Source: Planctomyces sp.
Lineage (GTDB): Bacteria; Planctomycetota; Planctomycetia; Planctomycetales; Planctomycetaceae
Direction of reading: 5' to 3'
DNA: 64,000 bases
NCBI GenBank assembly: GCA_019636235.1
Contig: JAHBXW010000008.1
Coordinates: forward strand, 141,387-205,386
In this document: in pieces, positions 1 through 9,341 of the stretch
How positions within the stretch are numbered: position 1 is the stretch's first letter
How the letters are laid out: each line of letters opens with the position of its first letter
The notes under the pieces: model-generated
What the model was told of the DNA's origin: nothing
Database searches by the model: none
Seen by the model: the letters and a program-made list of their open reading frames with translations, nothing else
Translations under genes and position numbers: made by a program

Positions 1-1
1 T

Positions 2-802
2 CAGGGCCGGCAGTTGAGCGTCGGCCTGTTGACCGCGCTGCGGATCGACCCGACGCGTCTGCCCGCGGGAGCGATTTCCGGGCTGCCCTGGGCGTTCTCG
101 CTGGGAGAACTGCTGATCGCGTGCCTGCTCGCCAAGCCTGAGGCGCGCCGGTATGGGCTGGCGTTGTCGCTGGCCATGCATGCGGCGCTGCTGCTGGCGC
201 TGGGACCGCTGGGCCTGAACCACGAGTCGGGCGTCCTCCTGTGGAACGTGCTGTTCATCGGCCAGAACGTGCTGCTCTTCGGGCGATCGGGGCGCGCTGC
301 GGCGTCCTCGGATGAAGTTCCCGCGGCTGGGGATCCTGCGCCGGGCCGAGGTCGCGGTCTGGCCGCAACGGCCGTGCTGTGGCTGGCGCTGGTAATGCCC
401 GTGGGGCAGTCCTGGGGCTGGTGGGACGTCTGGCCGTCGTGGGCCGTGTATTCGGCGCGGGCAGGCTGGACGACGATCCTGGTCCACGCGGACGACGTCG
501 AACGGCTGCCGGAGTCTTGCCGGCCGTTCGTGCAGCCGGCGGCTCCGCTGTCGGACTGGCGACCAGTGAACGTCGATGCGTGGTCCCTGTCGACGCTGCA
601 CTGTCCGGTCTATCCGCAGAGCCGGTTTCGGTGGGCGATCGCCGCGGTCCTTGCGCAGCGGGCCGAAGTGCGGGTCGAAACTCGCTCGCCTCCGGATCGG
701 CGCACCGGGGCGTCGGAGTTCAGCGCCTGGGAATTCAGCGGCCCGGAGCTGCCGCCGGACGTCGAGGGCCGCTTCCTGCTGAACGTGCGGCCTCGGCGGT
801 GA
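2..802 (+). CDS. Membrane protein of unknown function, 5'-truncated by the window edge
   Basis: The frame is open from the first bases of the window to the TGA at 800-802, so the true start lies upstream; the first start-like codon inside is TTG at 14. The visible 266 or so residues have about four hydrophobic stretches in the first half (including the segments around LLIACLLA, LSLAMHAALLLAL and TAVLWLALVMPVG). A soluble C-terminal part of about 120 residues follows. The arrangement vaguely resembles DoxX/MauE-like membrane proteins, but no diagnostic motif is visible and I assign no function. It converges with the PP2C gene, leaving only 25 bp between the stops. Confidence 0.75.
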   Translation, partial: QGRQLSVGLLTALRIDPTRLPAGAISGLPWAFSLGELLIACLLAKPEARRYGLALSLAMHAALLLALGPLGLNHESGVLLWNVLFIGQNVLLFGRSGRAAASSDEVPAAGDPAPGRGRGLAATAVLWLALVMPVGQSWGWWDVWPSWAVYSARAGWTTILVHADDVERLPESCRPFVQPAAPLSDWRPVNVDAWSLSTLHCPVYPQSRFRWAIAAVLAQRAEVRVETRSPPDRRTGASEFSAWEFSGPELPPDVEGRFLLNVRPRR

Positions 803-827
803 TCGCCAACCAAGCCGAGCGGGTCGG

Positions 828-2114
828 TCAGCGGGTGGAAACGTTCTTCGATTCGCGGCGGAAGGCGTACATCGGCGTCATCAGCAGGTCGATGGCCCGG
901 GCCGCATCGCGCACCCCCCGGGCGAAGCGCCGTTCCGTCCGGGCCTCGGCCGCCGCCTGCAGCGCGGCCGTGTGCTGAGACCAGTTCACCGGCCAGCCCT
1001 CTTCCCGCGCGGCGCGGCTCAGCTCCGCCTCGACAGCCAGCAGGTTCTCGAGCATCTGCTGCATCGGCTGGCTGATGGCGGTGCGGTATGGCCGCCAATA
1101 GTTCGTTCGGCTGAGGTCGCTTTCCGGAATCTGGCGCGATCGCCTTTGGCGGAGCATGACGGCGAAGATCCAGCCGAACGCAGCCAGGGCGCAACCGATG
1201 AATCCGGCCCCCACCCAGGGACGGGAGAAGGCGATCAATAGAAAACCCATCAGGCACAGGCAGGCGGCCGCCCAGCCCAGGCCCAGCCAGGTCCAGTCCA
1301 GCCCGGCGTCGCCGTCGTCGGGAGTCGGCAACTGCGGCGGCGCGACGTTCGCCGGCAGGTCGCCCACGCGCACGACCGTCACCGTGCAGTTGTCCGCGCC
1401 TCCGCGGAGGTTCGCGAGATGCACCAGCATCCGGCAGGCCTGCGCGGGGGACAGCTCGCCGGCCAGCGCCCCGATTTCTTCGTCTTTGACTTCACCGGAC
1501 AACCCGTCGCTGCACAACACGAAGATGTCGCCCGGCAGCACCAGGAACGGCCCCTCCATGTCGACGTCGACCGACGGCTCGGGGCCCAGCGACCGGGTGA
1601 TGATGTTGCGGTGCTCAAGCATCGCCGCTTCGTTCGCCAGCCGGCGATTCTGTCGCTGCATCTCCCACTGCAGGCTGTGGTCGAACGTCAGTTGGTCGAT
1701 CCGGTCGCGGCGGATGCGGTAGCAGCGGCTGTCCCCGACGTGACCGATGACGGCGCCGCGCGGCGTCAGCGCGAGCGCCGTGCAGGTCGTGCCCATTCGC
1801 AGAAAATCCCGATTTTGCGAGCCGCGCTCGTTGATCAGTTTGTTGGCCGCGGTGATCGAGACGCGCAGCGCCTCGCGGGGATCGTGACCGGGCACCTTGA
1901 ACCAGGTGTGCGGCACCGCCTCGACGGCCATCTGGCTGGCCAGCTCGCCGACCGCGTGTCCGCCCATCCCGTCCGCCACGACGAACAGATGCCCGCGATG
2001 GTCGAACTCCCCCTCGTCGTGGCAGATGTGCGTCGCCGACGAGTCTTCGTTGTTTTGTCGACGGAGCCCGATGTCCGAAAGCGTCGCATGCTGAAGTTTC
2101 TGCTCCCAGCGCAT
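828..2114 (-). CDS. PP2C-family Ser/Thr protein phosphatase with C-terminal membrane segments
   Basis: This is a metal-dependent phosphatase that removes phosphate from Ser/Thr residues, the natural antagonist of the Hanks-type kinases in this window. PP2C signatures are present in order: RRQNNEDS near residue 20, [13 protein letters not shown] near 50, [10 protein letters not shown] near 130 and [10 protein letters not shown] near 205. These supply the Asp residues that bind the two metals. After the catalytic domain (about 1-250) two hydrophobic segments near 280-325 anchor the protein, followed by a cytoplasmic-looking tail. I chose the ATG at 2114 because an AGGTGG Shine-Dalgarno sits about 8 bases upstream; an in-frame GTG at 2126 would add four residues. 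The physiological substrate is unknown. Confidence 0.9.
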   Translation of the reverse strand: MRWEQKLQHATLSDIGLRRQNNEDSSATHICHDEGEFDHRGHLFVVADGMGGHAVGELASQMAVEAVPHTWFKVPGHDPREALRVSITAANKLINERGSQNRDFLRMGTTCTALALTPRGAVIGHVGDSRCYRIRRDRIDQLTFDHSLQWEMQRQNRRLANEAAMLEHRNIITRSLGPEPSVDVDMEGPFLVLPGDIFVLCSDGLSGEVKDEEIGALAGELSPAQACRMLVHLANLRGGADNCTVTVVRVGDLPANVAPPQLPTPDDGDAGLDWTWLGLGWAAACLCLMGFLLIAFSRPWVGAGFIGCALAAFGWIFAVMLRQRRSRQIPESDLSRTNYWRPYRTAISQPMQQMLENLLAVEAELSRAAREEGWPVNWSQHTAALQAAAEARTERRFARGVRDAARAIDLLMTPMYAFRRESKNVSTR

Positions 2115-2378
2115 TCGACGATCCACCTGCAGGGGTCGGACGATCTTCGGGAACAGACGGGCGAATGCGGCCGCCGGACGCGCCTGGCGAATGCAGGGCG
2201 GCCGCCAGCGCGACAGCGGACCCGCAGAACCGCGGATCCAATGCCCCTTGATCTTATCCCGACGTCCGCAGCCGTTCCAAGCCTCCCGCGAGGCCGCGGC
2301 GCAGCGCGGCGCGCTTCCCCCCTCCGGGGCCGTGCGTCACACTGGCCGCCATCCGGTTCGCCAGGAGTCCTCCGTGCC

Positions 2379-3881
2379 ATGCCAATTGCCCTCCGTCGAC
2401 GCATTCCCGCCCTGTTGTTCCTGGCGATCCTGACGCTTGTCGGCTTCCACCCGGCCGCAGGCCAGGACGCTCCGCCGACCGAGGACGACTACTTCCGCAT
2501 CACGCCACTGACGCCTCCCGAGGGAGTCGTCCTGGAGGCCGGGGCCTTCCAATGGATGCCCGATGGCCGGCTGGCGATCGCATCCCGGCGGGGCGAGATC
2601 TGGATGGTGCGCGATCCTTTGGCGCCGACCGTTGGTCCGGAGCAGTTCGAACGCTTCGCCCACGGGCTGCACGAAGTGTTGGGCCTCGCCGAAAAAGACG
2701 GCTGGCTGTACGTCACGCAGCGCGGCGACATCTCGCGGATTCGCGACACGGACGGAGACGGCCGCGCCGACGAGTTCGAAGTGGTCAATGACGGCTGGGG
2801 GATCAGCGGCGATTACCACGAGTACGCGTTCGGATCGAAGTTCGATCGCGTCGGCGATCTCTGGGTCGTGTTGTGCCTGACGGGATCGTTCACCAGCGAA
2901 GTCCCCTATCGCGGCTGGTGCGTCCGCGTCACTCCCGAGGGTCGCCTGCTGCCGACGGCCAGCGGCGTCCGTTCTCCGGGCGGGATCGGGTTCAACGCCG
3001 ACGGCGACGTCTTCTACACCGACAATCAGGGCCCCTGGAACGGGACGTGTTCGCTCAAGCCGCTCCATCCGGGGCGGTTCGTCGGACATCCGGACGGCAA
3101 TCGCTGGTATGACCTGGCGGCGAGCGTTCTGGGCGATCGACCGAAGGCCCCCGACAGCGGCAGCCGTCTCGTCGTCGAAGCCGCCAAAATCCCCGAACTC
3201 GAACTCCCCGCCATCCTGTTCCCCTATGCCAAGATGGGTCAGTCCGCCAGCGGCGTCGCCTGCGACGTCTCCGAAGGCCGTTTCGGCCCCTTCGCTGGGC
3301 AGATGTTCGTCAGCGACCAGACGGCCAGCACGGTCATGCGGTGCTTTCTGGAAAAGGTGGACGGCCGCTGGCAGGGCGCCTGCTTCCCGTTCCGGGCCGG
3401 CTTCGGATCGGGGAACGTGCCGACGGAGTTCGCGCCGAACGGCAGCCTGTTCGTCGGCGGAACCAACCGGGGCTGGGGTTCGCGCGGTCCGAAAGCCTTC
3501 GCGGTCGAGCGCGTCGATTGGACGGGGCGCACACCGTTTGAAATCCATGAGCTGCGCGCCACCCCCGACGGTTTCGAACTCACGTTCACCGAGCCCGTGG
3601 ACCCTCAGTCCGCGGGAGACGTCGGTTCGTACACGATGAGCGCCTATACCTACATCTATCAGGCGTCGTACGGCAGTCCTGAGGTCGACGCGACGACGCC
3701 GACGATCGAACGGGCCGCCGTCGCCGACGATGCCCGGAGCGTCCGATTGACGGTGCGGGGACTGACGCCAGGCCACGTGCACGAGTTGAAGGCCGCGGGC
3801 GTTCGGTCCCGGGCGGGACTGCCGCTGCTGCATTCCGAGGCGTATTACACGCTGAACGTCATTCCGAAGTCAGCTGAGTGA
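2379..3881 (+). CDS. Secreted sorbosone-dehydrogenase-like beta-propeller protein
   Basis: The 500-residue product starts with a Sec signal peptide (MPIALRRR, then a hydrophobic [12 protein letters not shown] core, cleavage near AAGQ). The body is a beta-propeller of the type planctomycetes use in membrane-bound dehydrogenase-like proteins. Visible repeats are [46 protein letters not shown] (an EF-hand-like DxDxDGRAD loop), and the segments around [21 protein letters not shown] and GRFVGHPDG. No CxxCH haem site or carbohydrate domain is visible, so it is propeller plus a short beta-rich C-terminus (about 390-500). The fold family is clear; substrate and enzymatic activity are not. Confidence 0.85.
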   Translation: MPIALRRRIPALLFLAILTLVGFHPAAGQDAPPTEDDYFRITPLTPPEGVVLEAGAFQWMPDGRLAIASRRGEIWMVRDPLAPTVGPEQFERFAHGLHEVLGLAEKDGWLYVTQRGDISRIRDTDGDGRADEFEVVNDGWGISGDYHEYAFGSKFDRVGDLWVVLCLTGSFTSEVPYRGWCVRVTPEGRLLPTASGVRSPGGIGFNADGDVFYTDNQGPWNGTCSLKPLHPGRFVGHPDGNRWYDLAASVLGDRPKAPDSGSRLVVEAAKIPELELPAILFPYAKMGQSASGVACDVSEGRFGPFAGQMFVSDQTASTVMRCFLEKVDGRWQGACFPFRAGFGSGNVPTEFAPNGSLFVGGTNRGWGSRGPKAFAVERVDWTGRTPFEIHELRATPDGFELTFTEPVDPQSAGDVGSYTMSAYTYIYQASYGSPEVDATTPTIERAAVADDARSVRLTVRGLTPGHVHELKAAGVRSRAGLPLLHSEAYYTLNVIPKSAE

Positions 3882-4356
3882 TCGTCGAGGGGCGGCTTCA
3901 CCCGGGCCTGCGGGGGGCGAGCACAAGTCGCGGAGCTGCTGGCGGTTGGAGGGTCCCGGAAGGTCCAATTTCGTTGGCCGGGCCTTGGCCCAGCGAGTGC
4001 TTTGGGAATGGGCGACAGGTCAGCTTCTGTCGCCCAAGACGCGGAATTCTGATGCCCTGCCTGTGTTGGTTTCTCTGTGTGGGACGTCGGTCCGCAACGG
4101 CTCGCCAGGGCAAGTCTTCAACACTCGGCCGACGAAACTCCCCTGGAACACCCGCCAGCGGAGCCAGCCCACGGAACGTCTGTTCTGGCAGTCAGGGAAC
4201 GGTTTTGATTCGAACATGACCGGCAGGAAGACGTACAACTTGACGTGGTGTGCCAGCTCTCTGAAATCCGTGGGTTGACCACAGGCTACCGCGAGACTTG
4301 GTTCCGCCGCTGGAAACCCTTGGCCCCTGTGGGGTTGCACATCGGGAGGGGTGTTG
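3882..4356. other. Intergenic region with one strong inverted repeat
   Basis: No convincing gene lies in these 475 bases. A 10-bp inverted repeat (TGGGCGACAG at 4009-4018 and CTGTCGCCCA at 4027-4036, 8-base loop) could be an RNA hairpin downstream of the propeller gene, but no T-run follows on either side, so I do not call it an intrinsic terminator. A GGGAGGG Shine-Dalgarno for the next gene closes the region at 4344-4350. Confidence 0.5.
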
Positions 4357-5553
4357 ATGTCTTCGCCAGGAAGTTCGGTGCCTTTTCGCCATGGCCAGGC
4401 CGTCCCTCGGTCGCTCTTGGCAGTTTTGTCTTCGTTCGTCTTGTGCGTCGAAGCCGTGGCCGCGGAGCCCGAAGCTCTCGCGCTGGCGCAGTCCTGCGCC
4501 CGGGCGATCGAGCGCATCGAGACCATTCAGTGCTCATGCCTGAACGCGATGGCCGCGGAGTCGCTTCCCACCAACGCCGTTGTGACCGACAAAGGTGAGG
4601 TGGTACTCAATGACTTCAGTGCTGCCTGGGACAAGGCATCGGGACGGACAAAAGTCGAGGGACGGTTCTTTACCGCGACAAGCGGCGTCGGACTGTTCAC
4701 GTCGTTCCTCGGAGCTTACGACGGAAGCTCTTTCAGGACATTTGGGAAGGAACACAATAGCGGCCAGATCATCGATGCCGGCCCCAACCTGGCGAAATTT
4801 CGACATATTCCGCTGCTCCTCGGCCATGGGCTCATCGAGCATCCGATGCGCGATGTCGCTCAGCTGCTGCTCTCCGAGAAGAGCGACATTCGAATGTCTC
4901 CCGACAGCTCCCCGGAGAAACCGATTCTGGAACTCGACTACCTTCATCATGAGGGGACAGAGAATTCGCAGCCGTTCGTGTTGAAAGTCGAAGTGGACCC
5001 GGAGCATGGTTTCCTGCCCTCGCGGATCCAGTGTTTTAAGAAGGATCAGGCTGTGCTCCACACGGAAGCTATCATTTCCCGTTTCAAGGACGTTGGGAAC
5101 GGCGTGTGGGCGCCCACTCGGGGCACGCTGCAACTGTTCGACCTGAGCATTCGAGTTCCACCCGGCCACACGTTCTCGGATGTCGTCAAAATGCAGCTGA
5201 GCGAACGCGCGCGCATTGGCGCTGATTACATTCCCGCGCCGCTAGGCCCCCCCGAGGAGATCATCATCGCCGAGAGCTCGTTGAAGGTCAACGAGAGGCT
5301 GGACGAGGGCGACTTGACGTTTCAGTTTCCTGAGAACGCACTTGTCTATGATGCGTTTCAGAATCAGACGCTGCAGGCCGATGGCGCTGGTCAGCTTCGC
5401 CCCAGGGCGGCCGCCGCCCGCCCGAATCCGCAATCGGTCGGGGGAGGCCTCGGTGTGTGGCTGATGCGTGTGAACATTGCAGCTGCGGCAGTAAACATCG
5501 CAGCTTTGCTAGGGGTGTTGGCGTTGTGGGCCAGGCGTCGGAGAAAGGCGTGA
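4357..5553 (+). CDS. Secreted or membrane-anchored protein of unknown function
   Basis: The 398-residue product has an N-terminal signal sequence (hydrophobic SLLAVLSSFVLCVEAVAA, cleavage likely after VAA near residue 36) and a C-terminal transmembrane helix (MRVNIAAAAVNIAALLGVLALW) followed by a basic RRRRKA tail. The bulk of the protein would therefore face the periplasm. The central part has alternating beta-strand character with phrases such as VVLNDFSAAWDKASGRTKVEG and VLKVEVDPEHGFLPSRI, resembling LolA-like outer-membrane lipoprotein carrier folds found in planctomycete secreted proteins. That resemblance is weak. The start at ATG 4357 is preceded by GGGAGGG with 6-base spacing; GTG 4351 is in frame but overlaps that spacer. 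Confidence 0.75.
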   Translation: MSSPGSSVPFRHGQAVPRSLLAVLSSFVLCVEAVAAEPEALALAQSCARAIERIETIQCSCLNAMAAESLPTNAVVTDKGEVVLNDFSAAWDKASGRTKVEGRFFTATSGVGLFTSFLGAYDGSSFRTFGKEHNSGQIIDAGPNLAKFRHIPLLLGHGLIEHPMRDVAQLLLSEKSDIRMSPDSSPEKPILELDYLHHEGTENSQPFVLKVEVDPEHGFLPSRIQCFKKDQAVLHTEAIISRFKDVGNGVWAPTRGTLQLFDLSIRVPPGHTFSDVVKMQLSERARIGADYIPAPLGPPEEIIIAESSLKVNERLDEGDLTFQFPENALVYDAFQNQTLQADGAGQLRPRAAAARPNPQSVGGGLGVWLMRVNIAAAAVNIAALLGVLALWARRRRKA

Positions 5554-5891
5554 GTCGTAGGCTGGAGTCGTGGACGGTCATGGACCCGGCCGCCAGGCTG
5601 ATTGGACAAGCTGCGTGTCGCGGGAGATCATCCGAATTGTCTCCCGGAGGCGAAACGATGGTTCCGCGTGGCCCTTTCTCGGCAGGCTGCGTCTTATTGG
5701 GTCTGTTGTTGTCGACAGATTCCCCGAGGAACGCATTCCACGGCCTATTAGTGATTATCTGGACAGCGCATCGCAACCGCCGCTGCCCGGCGGATATCCG
5801 ACCTGTCCTCCGAGGACGGAGACCTGGGGGTGATCGAAGCCGAAGCCCGGAGACCGTCGGCTCTGCCGATGGCCGCGCCAGGAGAACGGAC
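5554..5891. other. Intergenic region, possible N-terminal extension of the next gene
   Basis: I see no separate gene here. An in-frame ATG at 5658 with a very good GGAGG Shine-Dalgarno would extend the following small membrane protein by 78 residues. The first 28 residues of that extension look like a signal sequence (GCVLLGLLL), but the rest is an Arg/Pro-rich stretch typical of non-coding GC-rich DNA. Confidence 0.35.
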
Positions 5892-6197
5892 ATGAGCGAT
5901 AGGTCGGCGACAAACTTCGGCTGGCTTTCGATGGTCTGTGCCGCGAGCGCTGCCGGTGTTTACATCCACTTTACGCTGGACGACCAGACATTCCGTTTCC
6001 TGAAAATGGGGCGCATTGAGATGGCCGTCATTGGCCCGGCAATGTACCTGTTAATCAGCGTGGGCTTGTCCGCGGGAGTCGCCAGCCTGAAGACATACGG
6101 ATACAGCCTGCTGTCCCTGTGCGGCCTGATTGCCAACAGCATGTTGATGGGGGCGTTGACCCTGCCGTCCCTCGCGCGGGCCTTCCTGTTGGAATGA
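5892..6197 (+). CDS. Small three-helix membrane protein, unknown function
   Basis: This 101-residue protein is mostly hydrophobic, with three predicted membrane segments: WLSMVCAASAAGVYIHF, AVIGPAMYLLISVGLSAGVA and YSLLSLCGLIANSMLMGAL. The ATG at 5892 has an AGGAGA Shine-Dalgarno about 8 bases upstream. The same frame stays open upstream and contains another well-placed ribosome site at 5648, so a longer 179-residue form starting at ATG 5658 is possible. I prefer the short form because the extra residues look non-coding. No family recognised. Confidence 0.6.
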   Translation: MSDRSATNFGWLSMVCAASAAGVYIHFTLDDQTFRFLKMGRIEMAVIGPAMYLLISVGLSAGVASLKTYGYSLLSLCGLIANSMLMGALTLPSLARAFLLE

Positions 6198-6344
6198 CGG
6201 ACGCCGGCTGGGGCCGCGACTGCCACGAACTCCGCCTTCGCGGCTGCAGCGACGTGTGTGGACTCCTGCCTGCGAGGGACAACCGTCCGCATCGGCGCGC
6301 CGGGTCAAGGCCCGGCCTTCAAAACTCCCGCCCCATGCTGATCG

Positions 6345-6791
6345 TCAAGTCATCGGCCGGAGTTCCTGGGCCAGGCCGATGAGTATCCCTTCCGGGCCGC
6401 GGATGTAGCAGAGCCGGTACGCGTCCGCATACTGCACCATTTCCCCCACGAGTTTCGCGCCGCGATTGCCCAGCCGGGCGACGGTCTCGTCGATATCGTC
6501 CACGGCGAACATGACACGGAGATAACCGAGCGCGTTCACCGGGGCGCCGCGGTGATCCGCAACCACGGCTGGCGCGAGAAATCGCGACAGTTCGAGCCGG
6601 CTGTGGCCATCCGGCGTGCGCAGCATGGCAATTTCGACGCGCATGTCGCGGAGCCCGGTGACGCGGCCTGCCCAGTCGCCTTCGATCGGGGCGCGCCCCT
6701 CGAGTTCGAGGCCCAGGTCGATGAAAAATTCAATGGCGGCATCGAGGTCTTCCACCACGATGCCGACGTTGTCCATGCGTCTGACGGCCAT
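6345..6791 (-). CDS. VOC-superfamily (glyoxalase/dioxygenase-like) protein
   Basis: The 148-residue product has the typical two-module beta-alpha-beta-beta-beta architecture of vicinal-oxygen-chelate proteins. The opening strand is RRMDNVGIVVEDLDAAIEFFIDLGLEL, and the second module contains YLRVMFAVDDIDETVARL followed by YIRGPEGILIGLAQEL at the C-terminus. The terminal Glu (EL) and internal acidic residues could bind metal, but the first-module His of glyoxalase I is replaced (NVG), so glyoxalase I activity is not supported. The gene ends 147 bp after the stop of the convergent small membrane protein and starts 67 bp from the tRNA-Leu 3' end, on the same strand. Confidence 0.85.
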   Translation of the reverse strand: MAVRRMDNVGIVVEDLDAAIEFFIDLGLELEGRAPIEGDWAGRVTGLRDMRVEIAMLRTPDGHSRLELSRFLAPAVVADHRGAPVNALGYLRVMFAVDDIDETVARLGNRGAKLVGEMVQYADAYRLCYIRGPEGILIGLAQELRPMT

Positions 6792-6858
6792 GAAGTCTCC
6801 GGAATGACAGACTCAGCACGCGCCGTCGCGACGGGGCGCCGCCGGCCGGGATGCCAAT

Positions 6859-6940
6859 TGCGAGAGACAGGAATCGAACCTGCACGGGTTTCCCCACTGG
6901 ATCCTAAATCCAGCGCGTCTGCCAGTTCCGCCACTCTCGC
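6859..6940 (-). tRNA. tRNA-Leu (anticodon UAG)
   Basis: The minus strand folds as a class II tRNA: acceptor GCGAGAG paired with CTCTCGC plus discriminator A, anticodon stem CTGGA/TCCAG with loop TTTAGGA giving anticodon UAG, a long variable arm (GGG-AAA-CCC) and a T-arm with GGTTCGATTCC. The 3' CCA is not encoded. The 82-base length and long variable arm fit leucine. Confidence 0.95.
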
Positions 6941-7365
6941 TGCCGCTCTGCCGGAGTCGCCCGCGAATCGGCTGGCGAGTTCCTTACGGGCCCGTGTGAG
7001 CAGCGGACCGGTCTGGCAAGCCGTTTCGTCCCCCGGCGGGGCGACGCCTATCCTGCGAACCGAACCGCCCGGCGTCCAGTCTGGTTTTCCGGCCGCGTCG
7101 AAAGAGCCGCGCGGTACGGGCTGTCGTTCGAAGTCCGAACGGGCGGCGCGGCGTTTGCTCCGCAGAATGGCTTGAGGCGTGGTTCAGCGTCGAAGCGTTC
7201 CGCGAGTCTGAAGGATTCTTCAAGCCCGGACCGGCCAGGGCAGGCTGGATGGCAGTCGGAACGCCGCCCCTCTACAAACACCTGCGACGCTTGCACACCG
7301 TCAGATTCGACGTCCCGCGCACCGCCGCGGAGACGCGTTCCCAGTTTTTCAGGAGAGCAGAGTCG
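6941..7365. other. Intergenic region upstream of the ribosome hibernation-type factor
   Basis: These 425 bases contain the upstream region of tRNA-Leu (minus strand) and the 5' region of the next plus-strand gene. I see no convincing gene or conserved structure. An AGGAGAG Shine-Dalgarno lies at 7351-7357, nine bases before the ATG at 7366. Confidence 0.4.
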
Positions 7366-7719
7366 ATGCAGATTCAGGTCAACACCGACAACCACATCGA
7401 CGGGAACAAGCGGCTCATCGAGTTCGTGCAGTCCGCCGTCGGCGGCGCCCTCGATCGGTTCGCCTCGCAGATCACTCGCGTCGAGGTGCACCTCAACGAC
7501 GAGAACAGCAGCCAGAAATCGGCCGACAACGATCACCGCTGCGCGATCGAAGCGCGAGTCGCCGGTCTGCAGCCCATCACGGTGTCTCACCGGGGTCCGT
7601 CGATGGAGGCCGCACTGAACGGCTGCACCGACAAACTCGTCAAGTCGCTGGACAAGACGCTCGGGAAGCTCAGCAATAAGAAGGGCCGGACGTCCTACGG
7701 CGGCGATCAGACGATCTGA
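7366..7719 (+). CDS. HPF/RaiA-family ribosome-associated protein
   Basis: The 117-residue product belongs to the sigma-54-modulation/ribosome hibernation family. Members bind the decoding centre of the 30S subunit and either stabilise inactive ribosomes or promote dimers. The N-terminal strand MQIQVNTDNHIDGN, the segment ITRVEVHLNDEN and the helix MEAALNGCTDKLVKSLDKTLGKL match the beta-alpha-beta-beta-beta-alpha fold. It ends in a basic KKGRTSYGG tail and lacks the C-terminal dimerisation domain of long HPF, so it is the short RaiA/HPF type. It is a single-gene unit closed by a strong terminator at 7743-7789. Confidence 0.85.
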   Translation: MQIQVNTDNHIDGNKRLIEFVQSAVGGALDRFASQITRVEVHLNDENSSQKSADNDHRCAIEARVAGLQPITVSHRGPSMEAALNGCTDKLVKSLDKTLGKLSNKKGRTSYGGDQTI

Positions 7720-7742
7720 CCGGCCACGAACCGTTTGAAACT

Positions 7743-7789
7743 GCGAACGGCCCCGGAGACGCGCGTGCGCGGCGGGGCCGTTCGCTTTT
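7743..7789 (+). terminator. Rho-independent terminator after the HPF/RaiA-family gene
   Basis: A perfect 12-bp stem pairs GCGAACGGCCCC (7743-7754) with GGGGCCGTTCGC (7774-7785) and is followed directly by TTTT. The loop contains a nested GCGC-rich mini-hairpin. The position, 24 bases after the stop and before a convergent gene, fits termination of plus-strand transcription. Confidence 0.88.
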
Positions 7790-7804
7790 CAGCTGGCCGC
7801 GTTT

Positions 7805-8458
7805 CTAGTTGAGTTCGGCCGTGATCGTCACGCTAATGGAACGGTGGTTCGCGAAACCGCCGCGGACGCCGTTGACAGCTTTCAGCGTCCAGTCGATCTG
7901 GCCGTCAGCCATATCCCGAGTCAGGGCTTTGTGCGCCTGCTCGATCGCGTCCGCGAGCGCCTTCTGCATGTCGCCGTCGTTGGACGTGCCGGTGAACTGC
8001 CGACCTTCGGCGGAGTACCGCTCGATGCCTGCCAGGCCGTTCTCGAATTTCTTCTCGTAGACGCCCTTGCCCACGCCGTGGATGCGGATGCCCTTCAGCC
8101 AGGGCGCCTCCTGCTGGAAGTCCGGCCATTCGTCCGAGGCCTTCACCGGCGTGAGGACCGGCGCGACGATGCCGTCCGGCTTGAGCGACGTCATCACGTA
8201 GTCCTGGATCCCGTCACCCGGCGGCATGACGTAAATGACGCGGGTCAGCGTGGTCCCCTGGATACCGCTGGTGGGCACTTCGCCGTAGGCCGTGACACGG
8301 AGAATGCCCGGGTCGGAGGTCAGGACCACCACGTCGGCGGATTTGATCTTCGGAACTGTGATGGGAGCGAGCTTGATGTCCTCGGCGAGGGCGGGAACCG
8401 TCGCCAGCCACAGTGCGGCGGTTGCCGCGGAGACGCCGAAACCACGGAAATTGCACAT
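7805..8458 (-). CDS. Secreted protein of unknown function
   Basis: The 217-residue product has a clear Sec signal peptide (hydrophobic SAATAALWLATVPALAE, cleavage after ALA near residue 25). The mature part begins with a beta-rich region (IKLAPITVPKIKSADVVVLTS) and ends with KALADAIEQAHKALTR followed by SISVTITAEL. Only two cysteine-free domains are suggested and no catalytic motif stands out. No family recognised. It is transcribed divergently from nuoI, with 283 bp between the starts. Confidence 0.75.
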   Translation of the reverse strand: MCNFRGFGVSAATAALWLATVPALAEDIKLAPITVPKIKSADVVVLTSDPGILRVTAYGEVPTSGIQGTTLTRVIYVMPPGDGIQDYVMTSLKPDGIVAPVLTPVKASDEWPDFQQEAPWLKGIRIHGVGKGVYEKKFENGLAGIERYSAEGRQFTGTSNDGDMQKALADAIEQAHKALTRDMADGQIDWTLKAVNGVRGGFANHRSISVTITAELN

Positions 8459-8741
8459 GACATGACCCTCATCGCCCGTCGGACATCCGCGGATCAGCTG
8501 CCGGGCGGTCCCCGCATGTTGACTGGCCCGATCGGCGCCGACGCTGGCCCGCCGTCATTGGAGCGGGCGCTGCGACAGCTAGCTGGCAGTGAAGAGTCGA
8601 ACTTCCCCCAGCTGCACCGCGGATTTTCCTAGCGATGGGATTCGGGCCGCCGTGTCCTTGCGGCGGTCCCGGCGTCGTTCAATAATCCGCTCGTTCCCAT
8701 CCAGGCCGCATGAACCGACGCGCGTCGGCAGGGTTTGACCA

Positions 8742-9296
8742 ATGCTCGAGTGGTTTCGCAACGTCTGGGTGGCCGTATCCACAGTCCTGATGGGGCTGTG
8801 GGTGACGCTGGCCACCTGGTTCAAGACGTACCGCCGCAAGGCGTTTGCGCAGATTTACGAGTACCCCGAGACGCCGGTGCCGGTGAAGGCCCGGTACCGG
8901 GGGTTCCACCGGTTTGATCTGACGACCTGCATCGCCTGCGAGAAGTGCGCGGTCGCCTGCCCGGTCGACTGCATCTACATCGACAAGGTCAAGAGCCCCG
9001 TCGGCAAGGGGTTCCGCGTCGACGGTTTCACGATCGACTACACGAAGTGCATGTTCTGCGCCCTGTGCGTCGATCCCTGTCCCGTGGACTGCATTTTCAT
9101 GGGGTCGAATCACGACCTGAGCTGCTACAGCCGCGACGGGTGCATCGTCGATTACGCGAAGCTGCCGCTGCCGATCGCCTGGGGACAGGCGACGCTGAAT
9201 CCGACTGCGGTCGCGGAGTCGAAGGTGCTGTACGAGCCGGTGTGGGTCAAAGGGGAGCCCAGCCCGTTTCCCTGGGACGCGCCGGTCGAGAAGTGA
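8742..9296 (+). CDS. nuoI: NADH-quinone oxidoreductase subunit I
   Basis: NuoI carries the two [4Fe-4S] clusters (N6a and N6b) that pass electrons from NuoG towards NuoB in complex I. Both ferredoxin motifs are intact: CIACEKCAVACPVDC near residues 66-80 and CMFCALCVDPCPVDC near 105-119. The N-terminus has the amphipathic helix and hydrophobic segment (LMGLWVTLATWF) typical of the subunit, and the 184-residue length is normal to slightly long. It is followed by nuoA after 45 bp. The usual partners B-H and J-N are absent from this window, so the pair is separated from the rest of the complex. Confidence 0.95.
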   Translation: MLEWFRNVWVAVSTVLMGLWVTLATWFKTYRRKAFAQIYEYPETPVPVKARYRGFHRFDLTTCIACEKCAVACPVDCIYIDKVKSPVGKGFRVDGFTIDYTKCMFCALCVDPCPVDCIFMGSNHDLSCYSRDGCIVDYAKLPLPIAWGQATLNPTAVAESKVLYEPVWVKGEPSPFPWDAPVEK

Positions 9297-9341
9297 GTTT
9301 GCGACATCTCTTTGTTCCGCAGCGCTGACTGACTGAGCCCG

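Noticed and set aside
1419..2378. N-terminal extension of the secreted propeller gene
   Set aside because: It overlaps the PP2C gene in antisense, and a signal peptide starts exactly at ATG 2379.
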